DNA of 10,764 nucleotides from an uncultured Oscillospiraceae bacterium (GCA_934565415.1 CAKTHQ010000056.1:1-10764); one strand, 5' to 3'. Positions 1 to 6,706 are shown, counted from the stretch's first letter. A program made the numbers and translations. Notes: a model not told the origin generated them from the letters alone.

Positions 1-49
1 GTTCCGTCCGCAGACGCTTAGACGCACAGCTCGACATTTTAGATGATAG

Positions 50-376
50 AGAGCTATCGGTAATCGAAGCAACGGTACTAGTATTGAATCTAGTACTTTT
101 GAAGGTTGTTCAAATTTAACAAGCGTTACGATTGGTAATGGTATTACGAATATTCGTTTTTATGCTTTTAAGAATTGTTCAAGTCTAACAAGCATAAATA
201 TTCCTGATAGTGTTATTAATATTGGAAGTGGTATTTTTTACGGTTGTACAGGTCTAACAAGTATTACATTTACAGGAACAAAAGCACAATGGAATACAAT
301 AACAAAAGATTATAATTGGGACAATAATACAGGCAATTACACAATCTATTGTACTGATGCACAACTAAATAAATAA
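50..376 (+). pseudogene. 3' fragment of BspA-type leucine-rich-repeat surface protein
   Basis: The reading frame from about 74 to 376 encodes tandem BspA/LRR_5 repeats with the recurring pattern F-x-G/N-C-S/T-x-L-T-S-I/V, seen as FEGCSNLTSV, FKNCSSLTSI and FYGCTGLTSI. The last repeat passes into a Trp/Asn-rich end and a TAA stop at 374-376. Proteins of this family are secreted or surface-anchored and often act in adhesion; no anchor motif is visible here. The fragment has no start codon and meets an in-frame TAG at 47-49, so it is broken or joined to foreign sequence at the left edge. GC by hand count is about 28% over 121-240, far below the 55-63% of the genes to the right, which suggests transfer or a mobile-element cargo gene. 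The family call is strong; whether the gene is intact beyond the window cannot be told. Confidence 0.75.
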
Positions 377-404
377 ATAATTTTCTCCTTTTTACCTCCA
401 AACA

Positions 405-441
405 GAAAAAACCCAGGCCCGGTTAAGGGTCTGGGTTCTTT
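405..441. terminator. Bidirectional intrinsic terminator between LRR gene and rlmD
   Basis: An 11-bp stem, with one G-U pair, forms between 410-420 and 427-437 around the loop GGTTAA. On the minus strand the stem is followed by a run of six T (plus-strand A at 405-410), ending rlmD transcription just after its stop codon. On the plus strand the stem is followed by CTTTT and can end the LRR gene. The two genes converge on it. Confidence 0.85.
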
Positions 442-720
442 TCATATCATATTAAAGTGTTTCAGGGCCGCTATAATGGCCTCTTCTTTGTTTTGGGGAC
501 AGGGAGAAGGTTTTCTCTTACCCTCTTCTGCTGGTCTGTAGTTCTCGTGTTCTCTAATGCCTAACTTCCCCTTAACCTGACCTATATAAGCGGAAGTAAC
601 GTTCAAATTGAACTCCTGCTTTATATACTCTTTTATCTCGGCGGTAGTGGCCTTATAGGCGAGATTTTCCAATTCATCGGTATTAACGGTAATGTTGATT
701 TTACCATTGTAATTTTTCCC
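442..720 (-). other. Low-GC C-terminal tail of RlmD, likely mobile-element derived
   Basis: The tail starts after the family-ending motif HVETIVLL and covers about 90 residues ending KHFNMI. It is rich in Lys, Glu and Asn and is predicted to be mostly helical. Hand count gives 41% GC for 481-720 (98 of 240), against 62-63% in two sampled 60-base lines (1261-1320 and 1621-1680) of the methyltransferase body. From memory, comparable tails ending in a conserved AI-x-A-hydrophobic-x-x-F-x-M/L-I pattern occur on many Clostridia RumA proteins. The function is unknown. The change in base composition at the end of the catalytic domain fits replacement of the 3' end by an integrating element. Confidence 0.55.
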
Positions 721-2061
721 ACCTAAAAGGACAATCGTCTCCACATGGCTGCATCTGGGGAACAGGTCGGCGCACAGCGCCTTCTTTAACGCAAACCCCT
801 TTTCTTTCAGCAGCGCCACATCCCTTGCCAGGGTAGCCGGGTCACAGGAGACATAAACCAGGCGCTTGGGGGACATTTTAGCGATGGCCTCGATGGCGTC
901 CCGGTTCAGGCCCTTTCTTGGGGGGTCTACGGTGATGATGTCCGGGTGGATGCCTTTTTGCTCCAGGTCCAGGGCTGCCTGGCCTGCATCGGCGCAGAAG
1001 AATTCGGCGTTTTGGATCCCGTTCCGGCGGGCATTGTCCTTGGCATCCTCGATGGCCTGGGGGACCACCTCTACGCCCATCACCTTTCCGGCGGCGGAAG
1101 CCATAGCCAGGGTGATGGTGCCAACGCCGCAGTAGAGGTCCAGCACCAGGTCTTCTTTGGTGATGTCCGCCAGGTCGATGGCGGCCCGGTACAGACGCTG
1201 GGCCTGGTGGTGGTTCACCTGGTAGAAGGACCGGGGGGACAGGCGGAAGGAAAGGCCGCAAAGGGTATCCTCAATGTACCCCGGGCCGTAGAGGGTGACG
1301 AACCTGTCGCCTAAGACGGCGTTTCCTTTTTGGGTATTGATGCTCAGGACCAAGGTGGTAAAGCCCGGAACGGCTTTCAGGCTGTCGATGAGGGCGGCAG
1401 TCTTGGGCAGACCTTCCCCGTTCACCACCAGGCACACCAGCACCTGCCCCGACTCAGCACCCCGGCGGACATAGATATGCCGCAGCAGGCCCCGGTGGGT
1501 CAGTTCATCATAGACGGGTACGCGATATTTGTTTACATAACGCATAACAACAGTTTTTACCAGGTCCGTTTCCTCCGGCAAAATCAGGCAGCGGTCATTG
1601 GGAATCACCTGGTGGGTGCCCGCCTGGAAGAAGCCGGCATAGGCTTCCCCCTTTTCGCAGGCCACGGGATACTGGGCCTTATTCCGGTAGCCCTCGCAGG
1701 TGGGGGCTGCCAGAATTGGCAAAGTATCCAGGTGTTCCCCGCCGATGCGGTTCAGGCAGTCGGTTACCCGCTGGGCCTTTAACCGGCACTCCTCCCGGTA
1801 ATCCATATGCCAGAAGTCGCAGCCGCCGCACCTTTTGGCCACGGGACAGGCCCGGTTCACCCGATGGGGGGAGACTTCCAGAATGCGCAGAATCTTCCCC
1901 GCCGCCCAGGTCTTTCTGGCCTTTTCAATGCGCACCAAAACCCGCTCCCCGGCAATGGCATTGGGTACAAAAACCGCACAGCCTTCAATATGGGCTATTC
2001 CCTGCCCTTCCGTGGTGTAGTCCGTAATCAGGGCCTCATATTCTCCGTTCTTTAGCAGCAT
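442..2061 (-). CDS. rlmD: 23S rRNA (uracil-C5)-methyltransferase, RlmD/RumA type, with extra C-terminal tail
   Basis: This enzyme uses S-adenosylmethionine to methylate C5 of a uridine in 23S rRNA. In the 539-residue protein an N-terminal TRAM domain (about 1-60) is followed by iron-sulfur cysteines C72, C78 and C81, with a likely fourth at C158. The SAM site DLYCGVGT lies near 308, VDPPRKGL near 378, the catalytic Cys in SCDP at about 406 and the base Glu in HVET at about 441. The start is set at 2061 because AAGGAG lies six bases upstream; an ATG at 2079 overlaps the preceding gene's stop but has a poorer site. The usual family length is about 430-460. Here roughly 90 more residues follow the HVETIVLL end, in DNA of much lower GC. 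It is cotranscribed with the GGDEF gene. The exact target base (U1939 or U747) is not decided by sequence alone. Confidence 0.92.
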   Translation of the reverse strand: MLLKNGEYEALITDYTTEGQGIAHIEGCAVFVPNAIAGERVLVRIEKARKTWAAGKILRILEVSPHRVNRACPVAKRCGGCDFWHMDYREECRLKAQRVTDCLNRIGGEHLDTLPILAAPTCEGYRNKAQYPVACEKGEAYAGFFQAGTHQVIPNDRCLILPEETDLVKTVVMRYVNKYRVPVYDELTHRGLLRHIYVRRGAESGQVLVCLVVNGEGLPKTAALIDSLKAVPGFTTLVLSINTQKGNAVLGDRFVTLYGPGYIEDTLCGLSFRLSPRSFYQVNHHQAQRLYRAAIDLADITKEDLVLDLYCGVGTITLAMASAAGKVMGVEVVPQAIEDAKDNARRNGIQNAEFFCADAGQAALDLEQKGIHPDIITVDPPRKGLNRDAIEAIAKMSPKRLVYVSCDPATLARDVALLKEKGFALKKALCADLFPRCSHVETIVLLGGKNYNGKINITVNTDELENLAYKATTAEIKEYIKQEFNLNVTSAYIGQVKGKLGIREHENYRPAEEGKRKPSPCPQNKEEAIIAALKHFNMI

Positions 2062-2071
2062 AGCGGTCTCC

Positions 2072-3187
2072 TTATCCATGGTATCGTTTCTTTTCCATAT
2101 ACATACTCCGGTCCAGCTCACTGAGAAACTCCTCAACATTGGCCCCGTTGAACCGGGCCACACCCGTAGACAGGGACAGCCGGAAGGGAGCATCGGTCAC
2201 CTTGTTAAAGTGCTCCACGTTTTCCAAGATGTCCTGCCTGGTTTGCGCCGCCTGGGCATCGGAGGATTTGGAAAGCAATACAACAAATTCATCTCCGCCC
2301 ATCCGCATGGCAATGCCGCCCTCCGGCAGGGCAGAGGAGAGGATGGTTCCGGTTTCCTGAATGGCCCGGTCCCCGGCGGCGTGGCCATAGGTATCATTGA
2401 TGAGCTTAAAGTCGTTCACATCCACCATAATACCGTGAAGATTTTTGTTCCCGGTTTTCTTTGCCTGATGCAGGTAATAGTTCAGATATTTCCGGTTGAA
2501 AAGGCCGGACATTTCATCCACAAAGGTATCGCTGTTTTGCAGCTGGATGTGGACAAACACCAGGGCCATAGCCACTGCCAGCCAGCAGAAAGCCATACCG
2601 TAGCACAGCAGCTGCAGCACCGTCCCAACCAGGCAGGGCACCAAAAACACCCCCACCGGGAAGAAATTGATGGTCTGCCCCTCCCGCTTGGCCCTAACAG
2701 AAATATCGATACTCTGGGCATAGTAAAGGGCCACCACAATATAGAACACAAAGTTCAGGGGACCGCGGGAATACACATTGTCCTGGGAAACCGAAAACAC
2801 AATACCGGTACCGCACAGATTCACCAGCAATATCCCCATACACACAATATAGGGAATAAACAGCCGAAGCTTCACCTTTTGGTGCCGCATACTGCGGTAG
2901 ATCCGGTAATCCACAAACAGGCACCAGCACAGGCCTAAAAATGGCGACACCGCCGTGCACAGGGTATTGAGCAGATATTGCAGTTCCCTTCCCCCCGGGA
3001 AAGGCTTCCCGTCAATCAGGAAGCAGATTGTTTCCGCAATCTGCGCAACCAGAGTAGCCAGCAGCATCCAGTCAAACAGCTGCATGGCTCTCAGCTTGGA
3101 TTCTCCGGTACGGACCCGCAGGCAGAACAAAAAAATCACCAACGCGGCACCCGTGCCGTTGGCGACCAAAACTTCCGGTAAATTCAC
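2072..3187 (-). CDS. Membrane-bound diguanylate cyclase (GGDEF protein)
   Basis: The protein (371 residues from a GTG start) has an N-terminal membrane part of about six or seven hydrophobic segments over residues 7-215, then a cytoplasmic GGDEF domain from about 220. The domain start is a DEMSGLFNR version of the D-x-L-T-x-L-x-N-R motif. The metal/substrate stretch DVNDFKLINDTYGH lies near 256-269 and an intact GGDEF sits at about 297-301, so it should make cyclic di-GMP from two GTP. No RxxD inhibitory site is present five residues before GGDEF. The GTG at 3187 is preferred because GGGGGAG lies five bases upstream; an ATG at 3202 lacks a good site. It precedes rlmD by 10 bases, so the two form an operon. 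The input signal sensed by the membrane part is unknown. Confidence 0.9.
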   Translation of the reverse strand: MNLPEVLVANGTGAALVIFLFCLRVRTGESKLRAMQLFDWMLLATLVAQIAETICFLIDGKPFPGGRELQYLLNTLCTAVSPFLGLCWCLFVDYRIYRSMRHQKVKLRLFIPYIVCMGILLVNLCGTGIVFSVSQDNVYSRGPLNFVFYIVVALYYAQSIDISVRAKREGQTINFFPVGVFLVPCLVGTVLQLLCYGMAFCWLAVAMALVFVHIQLQNSDTFVDEMSGLFNRKYLNYYLHQAKKTGNKNLHGIMVDVNDFKLINDTYGHAAGDRAIQETGTILSSALPEGGIAMRMGGDEFVVLLSKSSDAQAAQTRQDILENVEHFNKVTDAPFRLSLSTGVARFNGANVEEFLSELDRSMYMEKKRYHG

Positions 3188-3214
3188 AGTGTCTCCCCCC
3201 ATGTCTTCAGGGCT

Positions 3215-3243
3215 ATTCTACCACAAAGCAGCAAGCCCGTAAA
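3215..3243 (-). promoter_or_regulatory. Sigma-A promoter for the GGDEF-rlmD operon
   Basis: Read on the minus strand, TTTACG (3238-3243), a 17-base spacer and TAGAAT (3215-3220) form a promoter, with TGG before the -10 giving an extended -10. The expected transcript begins near 3208, about 20 bases before the GTG start. Confidence 0.6.
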
Positions 3244-3250
3244 GCGATAC

Positions 3251-3278
3251 TTGCGTTTTTTTCAAAAAATGGTAGAAT
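3251..3278 (+). promoter_or_regulatory. Sigma-A promoter for the radical SAM gene
   Basis: TTGCGT (3251-3256), a 16-base spacer and TAGAAT (3273-3278) with an upstream TGG form an extended -10 promoter. The spacer is a run of T and A. The expected start near 3285 leaves about 30 bases before the ATG at 3314. Confidence 0.55.
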
Positions 3279-3313
3279 ATAAGGCATAATTGCTTTTTGT
3301 GGGAGCTGTTTTT

Positions 3314-4171
3314 ATGAAATATTCCAACTGTACCCTTTGCCCCCGGCTCTGCAAGGTGGATCGGGACAAGGGAGAAAAGGGCGTCTGCCGATGCCCGGAT
3401 ACGGCGCTTGTTGCCAAAACCATGATTCACAAATGGGAGGAGCCCGCTTTGGCGGGGGCCGGAGGCAGCGGCGCCATCTTTTTTGGAGGCTGCACCCTAA
3501 AGTGCGGCTACTGCCAGAACGGAGCCATCAGCAGCGGCCCCGTGGGAAAGGCCATGGATTCCGCAGAGCTGCGGCAGGCGATGGAAGCGCTCATTGCCCA
3601 GGGGGCGGAAAACATCGACCTGGTAACGCCAACCCAGTTTTTGCCGACTTTGATCCCTGCCCTGACCCCAAAGCTCCCGGTACCCGTGGTATACAACTGT
3701 GGGGGCTACGAACGGGTAGAGGCCATTCAAGCGCTGGATGGCCTCATTGACATCTATCTGCCCGATCTAAAATACGCCTCCCCCCTTCTTGCCGCCAGGC
3801 TCTCCCGGGCCGGGGACTACCCGGAAATCGCCAAGGCGGCCATCCTGGAAATGGTTCGCCAGACCGGCCCCATCCAATGGCAGGGGGATAAGGTTGTACA
3901 AGGTACCATTATCCGGCACCTGATTCTCCCCGGACAGATCGACAATTCCCTGCGGGTTTTGGACTGGATCGGCGACACCTTCCAACCCGGTGAGGTCTTG
4001 GTCAGCCTGATGCGGCAGTATACCCCTATAGGGAACCAAAGCCCCCCTATGGACCGGCGGATTACCGACGAAGAATACGACGCGGTGCTCAGCTGGATGT
4101 TTCTGAATGACCTGCAGGGCTTTACCCAGGAGAAGGACTCTGCGGACATTGGATTTATTCCGGAATTTTAA
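3314..4171 (+). CDS. Radical SAM protein, PflX / pyruvate-formate-lyase-activase-like (COG1313 type)
   Basis: The 285-residue protein carries the radical SAM cluster motif C60-x3-C64-x2-C67 (GCTLKCGYC), which binds a 4Fe-4S cluster and cleaves S-adenosylmethionine. An N-terminal Cys-rich segment (C6, C9, C13, C25, C27; CTLCPRLC then GVCRC) could hold an additional metal or cluster. GSGAIFFGGC, VTPTQFLP and YLPDLKYA are stretches I associate with the PflX-like group. These proteins resemble glycyl-radical enzyme activases but the bacterial ones mostly lack a known partner, and no glycyl-radical enzyme lies nearby. GGGAG-type ribosome site (GGGAG at 3301) and eight-base spacing support the ATG at 3314 over an upstream TTG at 3290. 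It may be transcribed through into the sigma-factor gene 65 bases downstream. Confidence 0.85.
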   Translation: MKYSNCTLCPRLCKVDRDKGEKGVCRCPDTALVAKTMIHKWEEPALAGAGGSGAIFFGGCTLKCGYCQNGAISSGPVGKAMDSAELRQAMEALIAQGAENIDLVTPTQFLPTLIPALTPKLPVPVVYNCGGYERVEAIQALDGLIDIYLPDLKYASPLLAARLSRAGDYPEIAKAAILEMVRQTGPIQWQGDKVVQGTIIRHLILPGQIDNSLRVLDWIGDTFQPGEVLVSLMRQYTPIGNQSPPMDRRITDEEYDAVLSWMFLNDLQGFTQEKDSADIGFIPEF

Positions 4172-4236
4172 AATCTTTTTTCCGCTTTCCCCTTTTCTGC
4201 GTGTATATAGATAAAGACACAAAAGGAGGACCCCCC

Positions 4237-4794
4237 ATGGAGGACACAGAGATCCTGGACCTGTATTTTGCCCGGTCCGAGGAGGCCATTTTCGAAGCGG
4301 ACAAAAAATACGGCCCCTATTGTTTTTCGATTGCAAATCACATTCTATCCTCTCCCCCGGATGCCGAGGAAAGCGTAAACGATACCTATTACGCCTCCTG
4401 GAAGCTGATTCCACCCCGACGGCCCCAGCGCTTCGGCCTCTTTCTGGGGAAGCTGACCCGGAACCTCTCCATTGACCGCTGGCGGAAAAATACCGCCGCC
4501 AAGCGGGGCGGCGGAGAGACCCAGGTGCTTCTGGACGAGCTGGCGGAATGCGTCGCCGGTACCGAAAACCCGGAAACGGAGCTTTTGCGCAAGGAGCTGG
4601 CCGCCGCCCTGAACCGTTTCCTCCGGGAACTTCCGGAAAAGGACCGCACCGTTTTTCTGCTCCGGTACTACTACGCCAGCACCCTGCCGGAGACCGCCAA
4701 AAGAACGGGACTATCCGCCAATCAGGTAAAGTACATCCTGCAGCGCACCCGGAAAAAGCTGGCCGTGCGGCTTCAAAAGGAGGAACTGGCATGA
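4237..4794 (+). CDS. ECF-type RNA polymerase sigma factor
   Basis: The 185-residue protein has the two-domain layout of an extracytoplasmic-function sigma-70 factor. Region 2 spans about residues 18-85 and includes AEESVNDTYYASW and the LTRNLSIDRWRK end typical of region 2.4. Region 4 spans about 122-178, with LPEKDRTVFLLRYYY and a helix-turn-helix (LPETAKRTGLSANQVKYIL). It would direct RNA polymerase to a small regulon. AGGAGG lies seven bases upstream of the ATG at 4237, so an earlier GTG at 4201 is not needed. The next gene overlaps by four bases (ATGA), coupling its translation to this one, which is the usual arrangement for a sigma factor and its membrane regulator. A TATATA-like -10 lies at 4203-4208, but I could not find a convincing -35. 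Confidence 0.88.
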   Translation: MEDTEILDLYFARSEEAIFEADKKYGPYCFSIANHILSSPPDAEESVNDTYYASWKLIPPRRPQRFGLFLGKLTRNLSIDRWRKNTAAKRGGGETQVLLDELAECVAGTENPETELLRKELAAALNRFLRELPEKDRTVFLLRYYYASTLPETAKRTGLSANQVKYILQRTRKKLAVRLQKEELA

Positions 4795-5981
4795 CTTCGT
4801 TTCAGCTATTTAAGAGCCTATCCGGCATAGACGGGGAACTGCTGGCAAGGGTGGAGGCGCAAAAGCCCCCCAAGCGTCTGCCCAGGAAGCGGCTGTGGCT
4901 GATTGCGGCGGCGGTTGTGCTGGCTCTGGCCTTGGTGGGCTGCGCCGCCTACGCCTGGCACTGGTACACCACCTACTTTACCATGCTGCGGGATGCGCCT
5001 TTGTCTGACAGCCAAATCTCTTATATTGAACAGAATGCGGAGGACCTTTCCGAAAGCCAGACCTACGACGACTATACAGTCCGGCTTGTATCCACCCTTT
5101 CCGACCAGGGGCGGGCCTATGTGACCTTCCAAATCATCGCCCCGGAGGATGTAGACCTGAACTTTGCCTTTGGAGACGAGGACCTGCTCTTTGATTATAC
5201 CTTTGCGGGTCCTGCCGAAACCAAGCTGCCCGCCGATGAAAGCTTTCGGTTTGTGGAGGATGGGGACGGGAAAAAGAACACCCTCCATTTCGTTCTGGAA
5301 ATCGACCCCACCAGCGGCATTCTAAAGGAAGAAGGCGGCGACACCAGCTTTGGTGCCGGGCACCCCTGGCGCATCGTCCTGAAAAATCTGAAAAAAATCG
5401 GCTATGACCGGGAATATGAGCAGGAACTCTTGCGCACAAAGTACGCGGGGCAGGAGGCCTATATGCTGGAAAGCGACGAGGCCGCCCGGATCCATCCCGA
5501 AACCCTGCTGGCAGAGGGACGCTGGGAATTTATCGTAGAATTTGAAGCCACCGACCGGCAGACCCTGGAGCTGCTGTCGGCTCCTATCACAACAAAGGCT
5601 GTGGTAAGCCGGAAAAATCGCACAGATTCGATGTTTTACGATAAGCAGGATTTTATAGAGGACATCACCGTTACCTCTATTCAGCTCCATTCTCTGGGCG
5701 CAACCGTCACCCTGGTTCCCCCGGAAAGCAAGGAAGGGACCGATTTTCCCGATTACCTCTGCGCCTGGCTGGACATGGGCGATACCTACAATCCCCTGAC
5801 CCAGCTGGTGACGGGGGAGGAAAACTTCTTTGTAATCCTAAAGGACGGCACCCGGATCGATTTCTTTCAGGCCACCGGTGCCGCCGACACCGCCGAACTG
5901 ACGGCAGACAGCCCCATTGTACTGGAGAAAGTGGCCTATTTACAGCTGTCCGACGGGACAAGGCTGTACCCGGAGGTATAA
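4791..5981 (+). CDS. Single-pass membrane protein, probable anti-sigma factor or sensor (DUF4179-like)
   Basis: The 396-residue protein has a short basic cytoplasmic end (about 1-33), one transmembrane helix (about 34-55, LWLIAAAVVLALALVGCAAY) and a large extracytoplasmic domain rich in beta-type sequence and acidic residues. The motif DAPLSDSQISYIEQN just after the membrane segment is one I associate with proteins coupled to clostridial ECF sigma factors. It starts inside the stop of the sigma gene (ATGA) behind a strong AAGGAGG site. By analogy it holds the sigma factor at the membrane and releases it on an envelope signal, but the cytoplasmic part is short and carries no recognised zinc-binding anti-sigma domain, so that role is inferred. 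An earlier in-frame extension (to 4548) lies inside the sigma gene and is not used. Confidence 0.75.
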   Translation: MTSFQLFKSLSGIDGELLARVEAQKPPKRLPRKRLWLIAAAVVLALALVGCAAYAWHWYTTYFTMLRDAPLSDSQISYIEQNAEDLSESQTYDDYTVRLVSTLSDQGRAYVTFQIIAPEDVDLNFAFGDEDLLFDYTFAGPAETKLPADESFRFVEDGDGKKNTLHFVLEIDPTSGILKEEGGDTSFGAGHPWRIVLKNLKKIGYDREYEQELLRTKYAGQEAYMLESDEAARIHPETLLAEGRWEFIVEFEATDRQTLELLSAPITTKAVVSRKNRTDSMFYDKQDFIEDITVTSIQLHSLGATVTLVPPESKEGTDFPDYLCAWLDMGDTYNPLTQLVTGEENFFVILKDGTRIDFFQATGAADTAELTADSPIVLEKVAYLQLSDGTRLYPEV

Positions 5982-6300
5982 GCAGCCTTGCGCATTATGC
6001 GTCCGGGTAAACTTCCGGGGCGCTTATGTGACCTGTAAATAAGGGAACATCTCGGAAAATGGGGATTTGTGGAACTGAAACGCCCTGAACCTGGTCCCGT
6101 TTGGGTAGGGCTGAACTATCCCGGCAGTTGGGTGCCTCCGGCGGTAATTTTCTTGTCCCGCCAAGAAAGAATCCCCCGGAGGGACCTGCGCCCACAGGCT
6201 GCACCAGCCTAAATCAAAATGGCCTCTGTGAAAAACATGGGATGGAACACCCCCACAAATCCTTATTCCCAAAGTTATATCTCCCCTCCCCACCAAAAAT
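5982..6300. other. Gene-free spacer between sigma operon and zinc operon
   Basis: I see no credible gene here; open frames on both strands lack ribosome sites and family features. A short palindrome (CGCATTATGCG, 5991-6001) follows the membrane-protein stop but has no T run, so it is not a clear terminator. The middle of the spacer holds the nested palindrome at 6131-6186. Confidence 0.6.
6131..6186. repeat. Nested imperfect palindrome, possible dispersed repeat
   Basis: An outer stem pairs GGTGCCTCCGG (6131-6141) with CCGGAGGGACC (6176-6186) at 10 of 11 positions. An inner perfect 7-bp stem pairs TTTCTTG (6149-6155) with CAAGAAA (6162-6168) around the loop TCCCGC. No T run follows on either strand, so a terminator is unlikely. 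The layout resembles palindromic intergenic repeats or a small non-autonomous element; only one copy is visible in this window. Confidence 0.5.
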
Positions 6301-6327
6301 ATTTACAATTCCGGCAAAATTCCTTTC

Positions 6328-6356
6328 TTGACAATCCTTCCGGAATCCCATATACT
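6328..6356 (+). promoter_or_regulatory. Strong sigma-A promoter of the zinc-uptake operon
   Basis: A perfect TTGACA (6328-6333), an ideal 17-base spacer and TATACT (6351-6356, five of six) form the best promoter in the window, about 40 bases before the first ATG. An inverted repeat ATTCCGG (6308-6314) / CCGGAAT (6340-6346) brackets the -35 element and may be an operator. No classical Zur or Fur box is recognisable. Confidence 0.85.
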
Positions 6357-6395
6357 TATCTGCAAATGAATCTCAAATAGAAAGGCGGGGTACCT

Positions 6396-6692
6396 ATGGC
6401 AAAGCACAAGCGCATTGCGGCGGCATTTCTGGCCGCGGCACTGCTTTTGGTCATGCTGGGCTCCGCTCTTTTTATCGTTGAGGAATCCGGGCACGACTGT
6501 ATCGGCGAAGGCTGTTCCGTTTGCTTCCAGCTCAGTGTTTGCCGGAATGCGCTGAAAAACCTTTGCCTGGCGGTCTTTGCTGCCGCCATGGCCGCCGGGG
6601 TGCCGTATGCCCTGTCCATGGGGGCGGATACCCGTCAGGAGCCCGATTCTTCTTACACGCTTGTGACGATGAAAGTCAAGCTTTCGAATTAA
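6396..6692 (+). CDS. Small Cys/His membrane protein leading the zinc operon
   Basis: This 98-residue protein has two hydrophobic helices (about 7-28 and 54-73). Between them lies a compact segment HDCIGEGCSVCFQLSVC (residues 33-49) with one His and four Cys, well placed to bind zinc or another soft metal on one face of the membrane. From memory, similar short membrane proteins with an HDC-x-G-E-x-C-x-x-C segment are often found beside zinc transporter or Zur genes in Clostridia, but no function is assigned. It is the first gene after the operon promoter, with AAGGCGGGG before the ATG. It ends about 100 bases before znuA, the gap being filled by a hairpin. The role (metal sensing, delivery or transporter regulation) is inferred from context only. 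Confidence 0.75.
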   Translation: MAKHKRIAAAFLAAALLLVMLGSALFIVEESGHDCIGEGCSVCFQLSVCRNALKNLCLAVFAAAMAAGVPYALSMGADTRQEPDSSYTLVTMKVKLSN

Positions 6693-6706
6693 ATAAGAGT
6701 CATTTT

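Noticed and set aside
2062..2193. Upstream N-terminal extension of RlmD to 2193
   Set aside because: It overlaps the GGDEF gene's coding region, has no homology to the TRAM domain start, and the AAGGAG before 2061 marks the likely start.
2078..2938. Plus-strand open frame of 286 codons
   Set aside because: It is antisense to the GGDEF gene, rich in His, Gln and Pro, and has no recognisable domain.
4150..4185. Possible terminator after the radical SAM gene
   Set aside because: ATTCCGGAAT followed at a distance by TTTTTT gives only a very short stem with no proper loop, so I did not call it.
3767..4792. Long minus-strand open frame of 341 codons
   Set aside because: It lies opposite the radical SAM and sigma-factor genes, is rich in Pro, Gly and Arg as expected from a high-GC shadow frame, and has no family features or ribosome site.
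5995..6204. Minus-strand open frame of 69 codons in the gene-free spacer
   Set aside because: It overlaps the nested palindrome, lacks a ribosome site and shows no domain. Any similarity in databases would more likely reflect a shared DNA repeat than a protein.
6356..6395. Possible Zur/Fur box between the zinc promoter and the first gene
   Set aside because: CAAATGAATCTCAAAT contains a short direct repeat but is not palindromic and does not fit the usual Fur-family operator layout.
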